A stretch of DNA of 64,000 nt from Photobacterium jeanii (GTDB lineage Bacteria; Pseudomonadota; Gammaproteobacteria; Enterobacterales; Vibrionaceae). The position numbers were made by a program, and so were the translations under genes. Of the stretch, positions 1 through 10,612 are shown one piece after another. The notes under the pieces are model-generated. The model saw only the letters and a list, made by a program, of their open reading frames with translations. It was not told where the DNA came from and ran no database searches. How positions within the stretch are numbered: the stretch's first letter is position 1; every line of letters starts with the position of its first letter. The stretch lies in the NCBI RefSeq assembly GCF_001650345.1, contig NZ_LVHF01000012.1, positions 620,001-684,000 on the forward strand. Direction: 5' to 3'.

Positions 1-1607
1 CACGTAGGGAAGAAGCCAGCGTATTCTTCGATAAGGATACCGATGAAACGCTCTAGCGAACCTAGAATTGCACGGTGGATCATTACTGGAGTGTGACGTT
101 CGTTGTCTTCACCCACGTAAGTTGCACCTAGACGCTCTGGTAGAGCGAAGTCTAGCTGAACTGTACCACATTGCCATGCACGATCTAGACAATCGTGCAG
201 TGTGAACTCGATCTTAGGACCGTAGAACGCACCCTCGCCTTCTTGAATCTCGTATGGAATTTCCATTGATTCAAGCGCAAGTTTTAGGTCAGATTCCGCT
301 TTGTCCCACATTTCGTCAGAACCTACACGCTTCTCTGGGCGAGTAGATAGCTTAACTTCGATGTTTTCAAAGCCGAATGTTGTGTATGTATCGTAAACCA
401 TCTTGATACATGCTGTCACTTCCTGCTGAACTTGGCTTTCAGTACAGAAGATGTGTGCATCATCCTGAGTGAAACCACGAACACGCATTAGGCCGTGAAG
501 TGCACCTGATGGCTCGTTACGGTGACAACAACCAAACTCTGCCATACGTAATGGTAGATCACGGTAAGATTTTAGACCTTGGTTAAAGATCTGTACGTGA
601 CCTGGGCAGTTCATTGGTTTAACAGCATATTCACGGTTCTCTGAAGACGTCGTGAACATGTTCTCTGCGTATTTGTCCCAGTGACCAGAACGTTCCCAAA
701 GAACGCGGTCCATCATTAGTGGACCTTTTACTTCTTGGTAACCGTACTCGTTTAGCTTGTCGCGTACGAATACTTCTAGCTCACGGAAAACAGTCCAACC
801 GTTGTGGTGCCAGAACACCATACCAGGCGCTTCTTGCTGCATGTGGTATAGGTCTAATTGCTTACCTAGTTTACGGTGGTCACGCTTAGCCGCTTCTTCA
901 AGACGCGTTAGGTGCGCTTTAAGAAGTTTCTTATCTTGGAACGCTGTGCCGTAGATACGTTGAAGCATCTTGTTGTCGCTGTTACCACGCCAGTATGCAC
1001 CAGCAACGTTCAGCAGTTTAAAGTGCTGACAGAAGCTCATGTTTGGTACGTGAGGACCACGACACATGTCGATGTATTCTTCGTGATGGTATAGCCCTGG
1101 ACGATCATCGCGAGATACGTTTTCGTCTAGGATTTCCATCTTGTAGGTTTCGCCACGTGATTCAAACGTATCACGTGCTTCCTGCCAGCTTACATTTTTC
1201 TTGATAACTTGGTACTTAGTTTTCGCAAGCTCAACCATGCGCTTCTCGATAACTTCAAGATCTTCTTGAGTTAGAGATTGCTCTAGGTCGATATCGTAGT
1301 AGAAGCCGTTGTCAATCGTTGGACCGATTGCCATTTTCACATCTGGGTACAGTTGCTTAATCGCGTGACCCAAAAGGTGAGCACAAGAGTGACGGATGAT
1401 TTCTAGACCGTCTTCGTCTTTTGCAGTGATGATTTCCAGAGAAGCATCGTTTTCAATCAGGTCACATGCATCAACACGTTCACCGTTAACACGACCAGCG
1501 ATACAAGCCTTAGCAAGGCCAGGACCGATAGATAGTGCTACGTCCATTGTTGAAACTGCGTTGTCGAATTGACGTTGACTGCCGTCAGGAAGAGTAATTA
1601 CAGGCAT
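1..1607 (-). CDS. thrS: Threonyl-tRNA synthetase, 3' end outside window
   Basis: Charges tRNA-Thr in the cytoplasm. From the ATG at 1607 the minus strand stays open for 535 codons to the window edge; the family is about 642 residues, so roughly the last 107 (much of the anticodon-binding domain) are missing. A TGS domain starts the protein ([15 protein letters not shown]). The editing domain follows with HSCAH and CRGPH, then the class II core with MNCPGH and the motif-2 stretch [25 protein letters not shown] ribosome site lies 6 nt before the ATG. In relatives infC, rpmI and rplT follow, which would lie left of base 1. The gene is truncated only by the window. Confidence 0.97.
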   Translation of the reverse strand, partial: MPVITLPDGSQRQFDNAVSTMDVALSIGPGLAKACIAGRVNGERVDACDLIENDASLEIITAKDEDGLEIIRHSCAHLLGHAIKQLYPDVKMAIGPTIDNGFYYDIDLEQSLTQEDLEVIEKRMVELAKTKYQVIKKNVSWQEARDTFESRGETYKMEILDENVSRDDRPGLYHHEEYIDMCRGPHVPNMSFCQHFKLLNVAGAYWRGNSDNKMLQRIYGTAFQDKKLLKAHLTRLEEAAKRDHRKLGKQLDLYHMQQEAPGMVFWHHNGWTVFRELEVFVRDKLNEYGYQEVKGPLMMDRVLWERSGHWDKYAENMFTTSSENREYAVKPMNCPGHVQIFNQGLKSYRDLPLRMAEFGCCHRNEPSGALHGLMRVRGFTQDDAHIFCTESQVQQEVTACIKMVYDTYTTFGFENIEVKLSTRPEKRVGSDEMWDKAESDLKLALESMEIPYEIQEGEGAFYGPKIEFTLHDCLDRAWQCGTVQLDFALPERLGATYVGEDNERHTPVMIHRAILGSLERFIGILIEEYAGFFPT

Positions 1608-1789
1608 TGAATTATCCTTACAGTGGTGCCACACACCAAGTAGCACATGTTAGTAGTAAAGCCTTTGAAAGCTTTGATGAATAAAATGAGAAACTTGCTC
1701 CCCAACCCCGCAATACAGAGCGATAGAGAGAGCAAAGTCTGGCGATGATAACAGAGCCTTTGACTGTAATGCAAAGACTCAATGAGTCA

Positions 1790-2113
1790 TTATTGCTCAA
1801 CCAGTTGATATGTAACGACGTAAAGCTGCTCAATACCCGGATAAATGTCATGGATAACCGCTTTAAGCTCATCCAGTGTCATATTTTCTTGCTCAGCATG
1901 AAAGTCATTCAAAGCGGAAAATTGAATTGGTGACACATCGAGAATTTTCAATTGGCAAAACCAACGATCATCTTCATAAGTAGACACATCGACCACTGAG
2001 CCAACTTTGTAGTGACTCTCAGCTTCATCGCGAATAGTGATGGTTTTCTTGCTGGCAAGAATATCTGCCTCAAAACGCTCAAAGAACGTCATTTCTGTTG
2101 GCGCAGTTTGCAT
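1790..2113 (-). CDS. yqfB: N4-acetylcytidine amidohydrolase, YqfB/ASCH family
   Basis: Small 107-residue ASCH-domain protein. The E. coli relative hydrolyses N4-acetylcytidine to cytidine and acetate and is about the same length. Most of the sequence lines up with it from memory, including KKTITIRDE (residues 22-30), the EDD-W-FC stretch and HAEQENMTLDELK. By that alignment the E. coli catalytic Lys21, Thr24 and Glu74 correspond to K23, T26 and E76, all present. It stands alone between thrS and the CMD-family gene, with about 150-180 bp of noncoding DNA on each side. Function is known for the family and inferred here. Confidence 0.9.
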   Translation of the reverse strand: MQTAPTEMTFFERFEADILASKKTITIRDEAESHYKVGSVVDVSTYEDDRWFCQLKILDVSPIQFSALNDFHAEQENMTLDELKAVIHDIYPGIEQLYVVTYQLVEQ

Positions 2114-2266
2114 AGGGGATCATGCCTCTATATAGATATGTATTATTGAAAATAGATACGTTTGTTGAAAATAAGCACAGATGCTAATAAAAGATGACTC
2201 AATAGCCATTACCGTAGCTTTCTTTGTACCAAAGCTTAGCTTTATGGCTGTTTTTATTCAGGCTTA

Positions 2267-2656
2267 TTACTGCGCTTCTTGTTTGTTACGAAATTCAGCA
2301 AAAGCCGCTTTTGCCACTGTCATACCATTAATTGCCGCCGGGAAACCAGCATAGACAGACATTTGCAAAATCACTTCACTAATTTCTTTCTCTGAGCACC
2401 CTAAATTAAGCGCACCAACAATGTGGCCATGAAGTTGAGGCTGGCAATTACCCATCGCCGTTAATGCACCGATAGTGACCAGCTCACGGGTTTTAAAATC
2501 AAGACCATCACGCTGCAGTACATCACCAAATGGGTATTCAATGGTGTACTTAGCCAAATCAGGACATACATCAGCAAAAGCTTCCATCAAGCCTTCAGCA
2601 CCGTTTGGCTCGAGTTCGTTAAGTTTATTGTATCCGCGCTGATATCTATCGTTCAT
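2267..2656 (-). CDS. Carboxymuconolactone decarboxylase-family protein
   Basis: About 129 residues from the chosen start MNDRYQRGYNKL. The body carries the CMD-family pattern: RELVTIGALTAMGN, then LHGHIVGALNLG, then the helix EISEVILQMSVYAGFPAAI. Members include gamma-carboxymuconolactone decarboxylases and many small redox or unknown proteins. The AhpD-type CxxC pair is absent; only single cysteines occur (NCQPQ, LGCSE). The reading frame stays open upstream to a TTG at 2704 with an ATG at 2674, but neither has a well-spaced ribosome site, so the start is uncertain. No catabolic neighbours indicate a substrate. It lies upstream of hutC on the opposite strand. Confidence 0.8.
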   Translation of the reverse strand: MNDRYQRGYNKLNELEPNGAEGLMEAFADVCPDLAKYTIEYPFGDVLQRDGLDFKTRELVTIGALTAMGNCQPQLHGHIVGALNLGCSEKEISEVILQMSVYAGFPAAINGMTVAKAAFAEFRNKQEAQ

Positions 2657-2816
2657 AGCAACCAATTTAACCATTTGATTTGAAAGTCGATAAAATACCA
2701 CCAATCCTTATATTCGCCTAAATTCTTACTCAACCCGTTTTACTGTTAATCAACGCCTGCAATAGTTTGAGCCACGCCAAACTCATCGTTGCCATTACTT
2801 GCAATAATCGTTGAAT

Positions 2817-2853
2817 GTTGCTTTCATTTGTATAGGCAATTATGGAAAGCAAC
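2817..2853. promoter_or_regulatory. Candidate HutC operator overlapping hutC ribosome site
   Basis: Nine-base inverted repeat GTTGCTTTC (2817-2825) and GAAAGCAAC (2845-2853) around a centre containing TTTGTATAGGCAAT. The centre resembles TTTGTATATACATT in the palindrome before hutI, and both have 9-bp outer arms. The right arm covers the ribosome site of hutC (ATG 2855), so bound HutC or an mRNA hairpin could block its own translation. The HutC assignment is inferred from position and similarity. Confidence 0.5.
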
Positions 2854-2854
2854 A

Positions 2855-3559
2855 ATGAGTCAATCACCGCGATACTTACAAATTAAACAATACCTCAAGC
2901 AACATATCCAAAGCAGGACATGGACTCCTGGTTTTCGCATTCCCACCGAAATCGCGCTATCAGAACAATTTGGTGTCAGCCGCATGACGGCGAACAAAGC
3001 CATCAAAGAATTGGTTGCCGAAGGTCTACTACAACGCTCCCCTCGCCGTGGGACTTTTGTCTGTCACAAGAAAGCTGAATCTCCTTTGATGACCATCAGT
3101 AACATCGCCACTGAAGTGACAGAACGTGGTCATCATTATTCCAGTAAAGTGATTAATCAAAAGACTGTCACGGCAAATGACGATACCGCGTTGAAGCTGG
3201 GTGTAAGGCACGGCACGCCGCTTTTTTTTACACAGATAGTGCACTATCAAGATCAAGCGCCAATCCAGCTTGAGGAACGGTGGGTTAATCCGGATTTCGC
3301 CCCTGAATATCTAGCTCAAGACTTCACTGAACTGACCCCCAACGAGTACCTCGTTCAAACTTGCCCACTGAGTGATATTGAACATACGGTCGAGGCTATT
3401 TTGCCGTCCAAGCGTATTTCTACCCTACTCCAAATGCACGAATCAACGCCCTGTCTATTACTCAACCGTCGCACTTGGAGTAATAAGAATTTGATCAGCA
3501 CCGCCTTGCTTTATCACCCTGGAGATAAATACAAATTGAGCTCTCGTAACCAAGTGTAA
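2855..3559 (+). CDS. hutC: Histidine utilisation repressor HutC
   Basis: GntR-family repressor with a UTRA effector domain, 234 residues; in relatives it binds urocanate and releases the hut genes. The wHTH covers about residues 1-75 (PRYLQIKQYLKQHI, FGVSRMTANKAIKELV, GLLQRSPRRGTFV), and the UTRA domain follows (FFTQIVHYQDQAPIQLEERWV, then PNEYL, RRTWS). The frame is open from 2789, but ATG 2855 gives the normal HutC length and has GGAAAG 5-6 nt upstream. It is the first gene of the hut cluster, 162 bp before hutI. The inverted repeat at its start suggests autoregulation. Confidence 0.93.
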   Translation: MSQSPRYLQIKQYLKQHIQSRTWTPGFRIPTEIALSEQFGVSRMTANKAIKELVAEGLLQRSPRRGTFVCHKKAESPLMTISNIATEVTERGHHYSSKVINQKTVTANDDTALKLGVRHGTPLFFTQIVHYQDQAPIQLEERWVNPDFAPEYLAQDFTELTPNEYLVQTCPLSDIEHTVEAILPSKRISTLLQMHESTPCLLLNRRTWSNKNLISTALLYHPGDKYKLSSRNQV

Positions 3560-3599
3560 TGTCATGTACTCACGTAATAGTGCATCACACTGACATTAC
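3556..3599 (+). other. Inverted repeat at hutC stop codon
   Basis: Arms GTAATGTCA (3556-3564) and TGACATTAC (3591-3599) form a 9-bp stem spanning the hutC stop. No T-run follows, so it is a poor intrinsic terminator. It may be an mRNA-stability hairpin or a partial transcription block between hutC and hutI. Confidence 0.4.
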
Positions 3600-3681
3600 T
3601 CACAAAATTAGTATGCGCTGCTTTTTTAATCGCATTATGATCACATTTCTTTTACATACCAGCTTGAGATTAGCGCAATAA

Positions 3682-3715
3682 TTGTCTATTTATTTGTATA
3701 TACATTAATAGACAA
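3682..3715. promoter_or_regulatory. Candidate HutC operator before hutI
   Basis: Perfect 9-bp arms TTGTCTATT (3682-3690) and AATAGACAA (3707-3715) enclose the self-complementary core TGTATATACA (3695-3704). HutC sites in other proteobacteria are described as TGTATA-TACA-type palindromes. The element ends right at the AAGGTGA ribosome site of hutI, so bound repressor would cover the start region of hutIGUH transcription. The DNA symmetry is visible; the factor is inferred. Confidence 0.75.
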
Positions 3716-3727
3716 GGTGAAATGATC

Positions 3728-4939
3728 ATGGATCGCGTACTAACAAATCTGAGTTTTGTTTCTATGCAGCCTGAAACTGGCTACCAGTGTATTCACGATG
3801 GTGTTATTGGCATTACGGGAAACAAAATTAGCTTTGTAGGTAAATCAAATGACGCTGATTTACATGGTCATCCTGATGTAATTGATTGCCAAGGCGCCCT
3901 TGTCACTCCAGGTTTTATCGATTGTCATACTCACCTTATATTTGCAGGTAATCGTGCCAATGAGTTTGAACAACGACTTCAGGGCGTGCCTTACGAAACC
4001 ATTGCCAAACAAGGCGGTGGGATCCTCGCTACCGTCACAGCAACACGCGAAGCTTCAGAGGACACCTTATACGAGCTAGCCATTGAACGATTGGAAGGGC
4101 TTAAGCGTGACGGCGTAACTACCGTGGAAATCAAATCGGGTTATGGGCTCAGCCTTGAGGATGAACTCAAGATGTTGCGCGTTGCAAAACGCATTAACGA
4201 ACTCGATGACATCAAGGTTTCGACTACCCTACTCGCCGCACATGCGCTTCCACCCGAATACAAAGATAAACCCGACGACTACATTGACCTGATTTGCCAG
4301 CAAATCATCCCAGCGGCAGCCGAGCAACAACTCGCAGATGCTGTTGATGTGTTCTGCGAAAACATCGGTTTTACTAATGCACAATGTCAACGCGTATTTA
4401 TCGCCGCTATTGAGCATGGTTTATCGCTCAAAGGGCATACCGAACAGCTATCGAATCAAGGAGGTAGTGCCCTTGCCGCTTCAATGGGAGCCACCTCTGT
4501 TGATCATATCGAACACCTCGACCAACAAGGCGTTAACAGCTTAAAACATCACGGAACAGTGGCCACTTTATTACCCGGGGCTTTTTACTTTTTACGTGAA
4601 ACCCAAATGCCCCCTATCGCGCACCTTAGAGCAGCCGAAGTGCCAATGGCAATAGCCACTGATTTTAATCCCGGCACATCGCCGATGGCTTCGCTGCGCT
4701 TAATGATGAACATGGCATCAACACTGTTTGGCTTAACGCCAGAAGAAAGTTTACGCGGTGTCACTTGCAATGCAGCCCAAGCGCTTGGCCTGCACGAAAC
4801 TCGAGGTCAAATTCGCGTTGGTATGGAAGCAGATTTAGCGATTTGGCAGCTTGAACATCCTGCAGAATTAACTTATCGAATTGGCGTACCTGATTTATTG
4901 GCGCGCGTTGTTGACGGAGCTTTCTTCTATGCCGATTGA
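3728..4939 (+). CDS. hutI: Imidazolonepropionase HutI
   Basis: Third step of histidine degradation: 4-imidazolone-5-propanoate to N-formimidoyl-L-glutamate, in the cytoplasm. Amidohydrolase fold of about 403 residues, the normal length. Metal-site features are the HTH in [15 protein letters not shown], then [19 protein letters not shown] and the late Asp in [10 protein letters not shown]. Two ATGs are possible, 3722 and 3728; the AAGGTGA site ends at 3720, leaving one base before 3722 but a normal seven before 3728, so the latter is chosen. hutG starts 11 bp before this stop codon, so the two are likely translationally coupled. Confidence 0.95.
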   Translation: MDRVLTNLSFVSMQPETGYQCIHDGVIGITGNKISFVGKSNDADLHGHPDVIDCQGALVTPGFIDCHTHLIFAGNRANEFEQRLQGVPYETIAKQGGGILATVTATREASEDTLYELAIERLEGLKRDGVTTVEIKSGYGLSLEDELKMLRVAKRINELDDIKVSTTLLAAHALPPEYKDKPDDYIDLICQQIIPAAAEQQLADAVDVFCENIGFTNAQCQRVFIAAIEHGLSLKGHTEQLSNQGGSALAASMGATSVDHIEHLDQQGVNSLKHHGTVATLLPGAFYFLRETQMPPIAHLRAAEVPMAIATDFNPGTSPMASLRLMMNMASTLFGLTPEESLRGVTCNAAQALGLHETRGQIRVGMEADLAIWQLEHPAELTYRIGVPDLLARVVDGAFFYAD

Positions 4940-6014
4940 TACCCGAACTGCAGTTATCGACATGAGCCCTTGGCAAGGTAGACACGATCCTGAAGATGGC
5001 GAACTTGGTATGCGTTGGCATCATAAAGTCATGCCCGCAGATAACGCTAATGAACAAGGGATCATGTTGCTAGGCTTTGCTTGTGATGAAGGCGTGAATC
5101 GCAATAAAGGGCGCACAGGCGCTTACGATGCACCAATGGCAATCCGTCGAACTCTCGCCAATATGGCGTGGCATCACAAAGAACCCGTTTACGATGGTGG
5201 CAACATTCATTGTAACGACGGTAATCTTGAGCAAGCTCAACTGCGATTAGCCGATGATGTCGCCCGAGCACTGCGTCAAAAGCACAAAGTTATCGTTTTT
5301 GGTGGTGGTCACGAAGTTGCTTGGGGCACGTTCCAAGGTTTAGGCAATTATTTGCTGCAAAAGCAAAACATTGAGCAACCGCTTGACGATGTCAGTTGGA
5401 CGGCAACACCGTCATCACAAGCGACGCAACATGCAAACCAAGCCACCAATAACCATATACCGCGTATTGGCATCATCAACTTTGATGCTCATTTTGACCT
5501 TCGTAACCTACCGGATTCACTCGGTGGCACATTAGGCAGTTCTGGCACGCCATTTCATCAAGCTGCGCGTTTTTGTGAGCTACAAGGCTGGCCATTTCAG
5601 TATGCTTGCCTTGGTGTCAGCCGTCCGAGCAACACCCAAGCGTTATTCGCCAAAGCCGATAAACTTGGCGTGACTTATATTGAAGACACCGAGCTTACCT
5701 ATAACAAGCTTGATCACGCCCTTGAGGCCTTAAATCACTTTATCGCGCAGTGTGATCACCTTTATCTCACCATCGACATGGATGCCTTTCCTGCTGCCGT
5801 CGCACCTGGAGTCAGTGCTCCTGCCGCTAAAGGGATCCCTTTGGATATTGCTGAAGCCCTCTTACAACCGATTTTCAACGCCAGAAATGCGCATCACGAG
5901 CGTAAGTTACTGGTCGCTGATATTGCAGAATTAAATCCGAGGTTTGATATCGATAATCAAACTACACTACTAGCAGCTCGATTAGCTTGGCTCATTGCCC
6001 AAGCAATCCGCTAA
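4929..6014 (+). CDS. hutG: Formimidoylglutamase HutG
   Basis: Arginase-fold Mn enzyme splitting N-formimidoyl-L-glutamate into glutamate and formamide, the last step of this hut branch. From ATG 4929, which overlaps the hutI stop, it has 361 residues. Metal motifs are GGGHE (125-129), DAHFD (186-190) and [12 protein letters not shown] (about 283-294). Relatives are usually about 310-340 residues; the excess is a polar, Gln/Thr/Ala-rich stretch around 145-178 between the first two motifs. This looks like an inserted loop and should not remove any ligand. The frame is open from 4881, but that start would lie deep inside hutI. Confidence 0.93.
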   Translation: MPIDTRTAVIDMSPWQGRHDPEDGELGMRWHHKVMPADNANEQGIMLLGFACDEGVNRNKGRTGAYDAPMAIRRTLANMAWHHKEPVYDGGNIHCNDGNLEQAQLRLADDVARALRQKHKVIVFGGGHEVAWGTFQGLGNYLLQKQNIEQPLDDVSWTATPSSQATQHANQATNNHIPRIGIINFDAHFDLRNLPDSLGGTLGSSGTPFHQAARFCELQGWPFQYACLGVSRPSNTQALFAKADKLGVTYIEDTELTYNKLDHALEALNHFIAQCDHLYLTIDMDAFPAAVAPGVSAPAAKGIPLDIAEALLQPIFNARNAHHERKLLVADIAELNPRFDIDNQTTLLAARLAWLIAQAIR

Positions 6015-6068
6015 AGACAACACACCTTAGCAGTAGGAATAAAAGGTGTTCGTAACAAGGAGTTTATA

Positions 6069-7775
6069 ATGACGCACCATACCGCTACATCACGGTTAGA
6101 TGAAAGCCGCCGTATCATCGCCCCAACAGGCACCACATTAAATGCGAAATCATGGTTAACCGAAGCCCCACTTCGTATGTTGATGAATAACCTGCATCCT
6201 GATGTTGCTGAACATCCCCATGCTCTTGTGGTGTATGGCGGTATTGGACGCGCAGCCCGTAACTGGCAATGCTTCGATAAGATTGTTGAAGTACTAAAAC
6301 GCCTTGAAGATAACCAGACTCTGCTGGTGCAATCCGGTAAGCCTGTTGGCGTCTTCCAAACCCACAAAGATGCCCCTCGGGTACTGATTGCGAACTCTAA
6401 TCTTGTCCCTCATTGGGCGAATTGGGAACACTTCAACGAACTCGATAAACAAGGGCTGATGATGTACGGCCAGATGACAGCGGGCAGTTGGATCTACATC
6501 GGTTCGCAAGGCATAGTCCAAGGAACATACGAAACCTTCGTCGCAATGGCAAAACAACATTTCAACGGCGACGCGAACGGTCGTTGGATCCTCACAGGTG
6601 GTCTTGGCGGCATGGGTGGTGCTCAGCCGCTCGCAGCAACCATGGCTGGTTTCTCTATGCTGGCTGTTGAATGTGATGAAAGTCGTATCGATTATCGCCT
6701 ACGTACAGGCTATGTCGACTGCAAAGCGACCAATTTAGATGAAGCACTCGCGATCATTGAAGAAGCCAAACAAACAGGTAAACCGGTTTCTGTTGGCTTA
6801 CTTGGCAACGCTGCCGATGTTTACAGCGAACTTGTTGAGCGCAATATCACCCCAGATGCTACGACAGACCAAACTTCAGCTCACGATCCGCTAAATGGTT
6901 ACCTACCACAAGGTTGGAGCATGACTCATGCTGCTGAAATGCGCCAAAAAGATGAAGCTGCCGTCGTAAAAGCCGCGAAGCAATCAATGGCGGTACAGGT
7001 GAAAGCCATGCTGACATTACAATCTCGCGGCTCTGCAACAGTTGACTACGGCAATAATATTCGCCAAATGGCCTTTGAAGAAGGCGTGACTAATGCCTTT
7101 GATTTCCCTGGGTTTGTGCCGGCATATATACGCCCATTATTCTGCGAAGGTGTTGGTCCTTTCCGTTGGTCGGCACTCTCAGGTGATCCTGAAGATATCT
7201 ATAAAACCGATCAAAAAGTTAAAGAGCTGATCCCAGATAATCCTCACCTTCATAATTGGTTAGATATGGCGAAAGAGCGTATCCAATTCCAAGGACTTCC
7301 AGCGCGTATTTGTTGGGTAGGATTAAAAGACCGTGCTCGCCTTGGTCTTGCCTTTAATGAAATGGTGAAAAATGGCGAGCTAAAAGCGCCAATCGTAATT
7401 GGTCGAGATCACCTTGATTCTGGCTCTGTGGCTAGCCCAAACCGCGAAACCGAAGGCATGATGGATGGTTCAGATGCAGTTTCTGACTGGCCGCTATTGA
7501 ATGCCCTTCTCAACACAGCATCAGGGGCAACGTGGGTATCACTCCACCATGGTGGCGGTGTGGGTATGGGCTTCTCGCAACACTCAGGCATGGTCATTGT
7601 GTGTGACGGCAGTGATGAAGCTGCTGAGCGTTTACAGCGTGTACTTCGCAACGACCCAGCGACGGGAGTGATGCGTCACGCCGATGCGGGTTACGACATC
7701 GCTATTAACTGCGCCAAAGAGCAAGAGCTCGATCTGCCGATGTTAGATGCCCAGTCATCACCATCAAACCAATAA
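6069..7775 (+). CDS. hutU: Urocanate hydratase HutU
   Basis: Converts urocanate to 4-imidazolone-5-propanoate using tightly bound NAD+. At 568 residues it is close to the usual 550-560. Recognisable stretches are the start [35 protein letters not shown], the glycine-rich NAD site [13 protein letters not shown] (about residue 177 on), the [16 protein letters not shown] block with its conserved Cys, and [21 protein letters not shown] lies 6 nt before the ATG. It sits 54 bp after hutG and 25 bp before hutH in a continuous plus-strand operon. Confidence 0.97.
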   Translation: MTHHTATSRLDESRRIIAPTGTTLNAKSWLTEAPLRMLMNNLHPDVAEHPHALVVYGGIGRAARNWQCFDKIVEVLKRLEDNQTLLVQSGKPVGVFQTHKDAPRVLIANSNLVPHWANWEHFNELDKQGLMMYGQMTAGSWIYIGSQGIVQGTYETFVAMAKQHFNGDANGRWILTGGLGGMGGAQPLAATMAGFSMLAVECDESRIDYRLRTGYVDCKATNLDEALAIIEEAKQTGKPVSVGLLGNAADVYSELVERNITPDATTDQTSAHDPLNGYLPQGWSMTHAAEMRQKDEAAVVKAAKQSMAVQVKAMLTLQSRGSATVDYGNNIRQMAFEEGVTNAFDFPGFVPAYIRPLFCEGVGPFRWSALSGDPEDIYKTDQKVKELIPDNPHLHNWLDMAKERIQFQGLPARICWVGLKDRARLGLAFNEMVKNGELKAPIVIGRDHLDSGSVASPNRETEGMMDGSDAVSDWPLLNALLNTASGATWVSLHHGGGVGMGFSQHSGMVIVCDGSDEAAERLQRVLRNDPATGVMRHADAGYDIAINCAKEQELDLPMLDAQSSPSNQ

Positions 7776-7799
7776 TAATGACGGCAAAGGAAAGCAAAC

Positions 7800-9335
7800 A
7801 TGCATCATATTGAAATCTTACCGGGCAAGCTGACCCTTAATCAGCTCCGTCACGTTAGCCGTCATAGTGTGCAAATCTCACTTCATGCTTCGGCTTACGA
7901 TGACATGCTAACCAGTGTCGATGCTGTCACTCGTGTGATTGAAGAAGACAAAACCGTGTATGGCATCAACACTGGATTTGGCTTACTCGCCAACACACGT
8001 ATTGCGGTAGAAGATCTTGAAACCTTACAGCGCAGTATCGTGCTCTCCCATGCTGCTGGTATTGGTGAATTCATGGACGACGCTACTGTTCGCCTCATGA
8101 TGGTGTTAAAAATCAATAGTCTGGCACGCGGCTATTCCGGTATCCGCCCTATGGTGGTCGAAGCCCTAATCCAACTGTTAAACGCCGAAGTGTACCCGTG
8201 TATTCCTAAAAAAGGCTCTGTGGGTGCATCCGGTGACTTAGCCCCATTAGCACATATGAGCACAGTGTTATTGGGTGAAGGTGAAGCCCGTATTAAGGGC
8301 GATATTGTTTCTGGAAAAACCGCATTAGAGTATGCAGGACTCACGCCTATTACGCTGGCACCGAAAGAAGGATTAGCCCTGCTTAATGGTACCCAAGCAT
8401 CAACGGCTTTTGCGCTCGAAGGCTTATTTGCAGCCGAAGATTTATACGCATCTGCCACCGTGTGCGGTGCCATGTCGGTTGAAGCCGCATTAGGTAGTCG
8501 CCGTCCGTTTGACCCACGTATTCATCGTGTTCGTGGTCATCGTAGCCAAATGGATGCCGCAGAGGCTTATCGCCACCTACTCGATACCACCAGCGAAATC
8601 GGGCAATCACATAAGCAGTGTGAAAAGGTACAAGACCCTTATTCACTACGCTGCCAGCCACAAGTGATGGGCGCGTGTCTCCAACAGATCCGCCATGCTG
8701 CACAAGTACTCGAAGTGGAAGCTAACTCTGTATCTGATAACCCGCTCGTTTTTGCCGAAGACGACGATATTATCTCTGGTGGTAATTTCCATGCTGAACC
8801 TGTAGCTATGGCGGCAGACAACTTAGCGCTAGCAATAGCCGAGATAGGCAGTTTATCAGAACGCAGAATGGCACTCTTAATCGACAGTGGTTTAAGTAAA
8901 CTACCACCGTTTTTGGTCAACAATGGCGGTGTTAATTCAGGCTTTATGATCGCACAAGTCACCTCAGCAGCACTGGCAAGTGAAAACAAAACCCTCGCCC
9001 ACCCAGCGTCGGTTGATAGCTTGCCTACATCGGCAAACCAAGAGGATCATGTATCCATGGCGACCTTCGCAGCACGCCGCTTAGCCGATATGTCAGCCAA
9101 TACTCGTGGTATCTTAGCGGTTGAATTACTCGCAGCAGCGCAAGGGATTGATTTCCGCCAACCACATAGAAGTTCTGAACGGATTGAACATGCCAAACAT
9201 TTGCTGCGTGAGCGTGTCAGCTTTTACGACAAAGATCGTTACTTCGCACCAGATATCGAAAATGCGAATACTTTATTACTCGAAGCCCATTACAACAGTT
9301 TGATGCCAAGCCGCTTACTTCCAAGCCTGCATTAA
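7800..9335 (+). CDS. hutH: Histidine ammonia-lyase HutH
   Basis: First step of histidine breakdown: L-histidine to trans-urocanate and ammonia. 511 residues, typical length. The Ala-Ser-Gly that cyclises into the MIO electrophile is A143-S144-G145 within [28 protein letters not shown] (54-63) holds the active-site Tyr, and [17 protein letters not shown] and GNFHAEPVA are also present. It is the last hut gene, directly followed by a strong terminator. Having the first enzyme at the distal end of the operon fits coordinate induction by its product urocanate through HutC. Confidence 0.97.
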   Translation: MHHIEILPGKLTLNQLRHVSRHSVQISLHASAYDDMLTSVDAVTRVIEEDKTVYGINTGFGLLANTRIAVEDLETLQRSIVLSHAAGIGEFMDDATVRLMMVLKINSLARGYSGIRPMVVEALIQLLNAEVYPCIPKKGSVGASGDLAPLAHMSTVLLGEGEARIKGDIVSGKTALEYAGLTPITLAPKEGLALLNGTQASTAFALEGLFAAEDLYASATVCGAMSVEAALGSRRPFDPRIHRVRGHRSQMDAAEAYRHLLDTTSEIGQSHKQCEKVQDPYSLRCQPQVMGACLQQIRHAAQVLEVEANSVSDNPLVFAEDDDIISGGNFHAEPVAMAADNLALAIAEIGSLSERRMALLIDSGLSKLPPFLVNNGGVNSGFMIAQVTSAALASENKTLAHPASVDSLPTSANQEDHVSMATFAARRLADMSANTRGILAVELLAAAQGIDFRQPHRSSERIEHAKHLLRERVSFYDKDRYFAPDIENANTLLLEAHYNSLMPSRLLPSLH

Positions 9336-9369
9336 GCTCAAAAGTAACTTCGAATTACGCGTTAACATA

Positions 9370-9400
9370 ACAGGAGGTATGCTAATACCTCCTGTTTTTT
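9370..9400 (+). terminator. Intrinsic terminator of the hut operon
   Basis: Perfect 11-bp stem ACAGGAGGTAT / ATACCTCCTGT (9370-9380 and 9385-9395) with loop GCTA, followed by six T. It closes hutIGUH transcription. Confidence 0.95.
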
Positions 9401-9654
9401 CAGCCAATTACCACATTCACTACAGCGAAACGTTTCCTTTCCCGCCTTAGAAATAACCTTCGTCAAACGTCTTATTTCATGCGCTTTTGGGCAGTGATTT
9501 GGCAGGAAAGTCCACGCATCAAATCAACATAGCGATAAAACCTTGATAAACGCACGGTTATTTGTTCGATAAATAGTCTAATATGTTGATGAAACCTTAG
9601 GCTTTTCAAGCGTTGATACATTTCTTCATTGATCGATTTGCCGTGGAGGGTGCT
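9401..9654. other. Intergenic region hutH to ketosamine-kinase-like gene
   Basis: No gene, RNA or strong repeat is seen after the hut terminator. It should hold the promoter of the next gene, but no clear pair of promoter boxes stands out. Confidence 0.4.
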
Positions 9655-10521
9655 ATGTGGCAAGCAATTTCTCACCAGCTTTCAGATGTACTGGATCGAC
9701 CGTTCAAAATTCGGGAACACCAACCTGTTGATGGTGGCGATATCAATCAATGCTTTTGTATCAGCGATGGTGAAGATCGTTTCTTCATCAAATTGAATGA
9801 CCGCGAACATGTCGCCGTATTTGAAACCGAAGCGGAAAGCTTACGCTTGCTCAATGAAGCGGACTGCATTGAAATCCCGCAACTGATCCACCTTGGCACT
9901 TGCCGAGAGAAATCCTTCTTAGTGCTCAATTATCTCCCAACCAAAGCGATGGACGATGAATCCTCATTTGAGTTAGGGCGTTCACTGGCTAACTTGCACC
10001 TATGGGGCGAACAAGCAGAATACGGCTTTGACCTCGATAACTATATTGGGCTAACACCGCAACCTAACAAGTGGCGTCGAAAATGGTGCCGTTTCTTTGC
10101 GGAACAACGTATCGCATGGCAACTACAACTCTGCGAAGAAAAAGGGATTCGCTTTGGTAGCATAGATACCATTACTGGCAACGTCATTGACTATCTCGTT
10201 CATCATCAGCCAAAACCTTCATTGCTTCACGGTGATTTATGGCATGGCAACTGTGCACTTTCAGTTAATGGCCCTATCATTTTTGACCCTGCCAGTTATT
10301 GGGGCGACCGTGAATGCGATATTGCTATGACAGAGCTATTTAACGGCTACCCTCCAAGTTTTTATGAAGGCTACAACCAAGTATGGCCACTGGATGAAGG
10401 CTATGAAGATCGTCGCGACCTTTATAATCTCTACCATGTTCTGAACCACTGCAATCTATTCGGTGGAGAATATCTACGGCAGGCAGAGCACATAATCAAT
10501 AAACTTGGCTTGACGGAATAA
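9655..10521 (+). CDS. Fructosamine/ketosamine-3-kinase family protein (YniA-like)
   Basis: 288 residues, almost the same length as E. coli YniA. The family phosphorylates sugars or sugar-amine adducts at O3 and is thought to start deglycation of proteins. The kinase-like catalytic signature is LLHGDLWHGN (190-199) with the metal-binding FDPASYWGDRE (210-220). A frame extends up to 9613, but ATG 9655 has GGAGGG 4 nt upstream. The next gene is a YniC-type sugar phosphatase; E. coli also has yniA near yniC, supporting the assignment. The natural substrate cannot be told from sequence. Confidence 0.85.
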   Translation: MWQAISHQLSDVLDRPFKIREHQPVDGGDINQCFCISDGEDRFFIKLNDREHVAVFETEAESLRLLNEADCIEIPQLIHLGTCREKSFLVLNYLPTKAMDDESSFELGRSLANLHLWGEQAEYGFDLDNYIGLTPQPNKWRRKWCRFFAEQRIAWQLQLCEEKGIRFGSIDTITGNVIDYLVHHQPKPSLLHGDLWHGNCALSVNGPIIFDPASYWGDRECDIAMTELFNGYPPSFYEGYNQVWPLDEGYEDRRDLYNLYHVLNHCNLFGGEYLRQAEHIINKLGLTE

Positions 10522-10612
10522 TCCTCGCTGCATAATCTCATTTCTTCACATCGCCTGATCATTAACATGTTCAGGCGATGCTTCTGTTTGATAACCATAA
10601 TGGCTATGTAAG

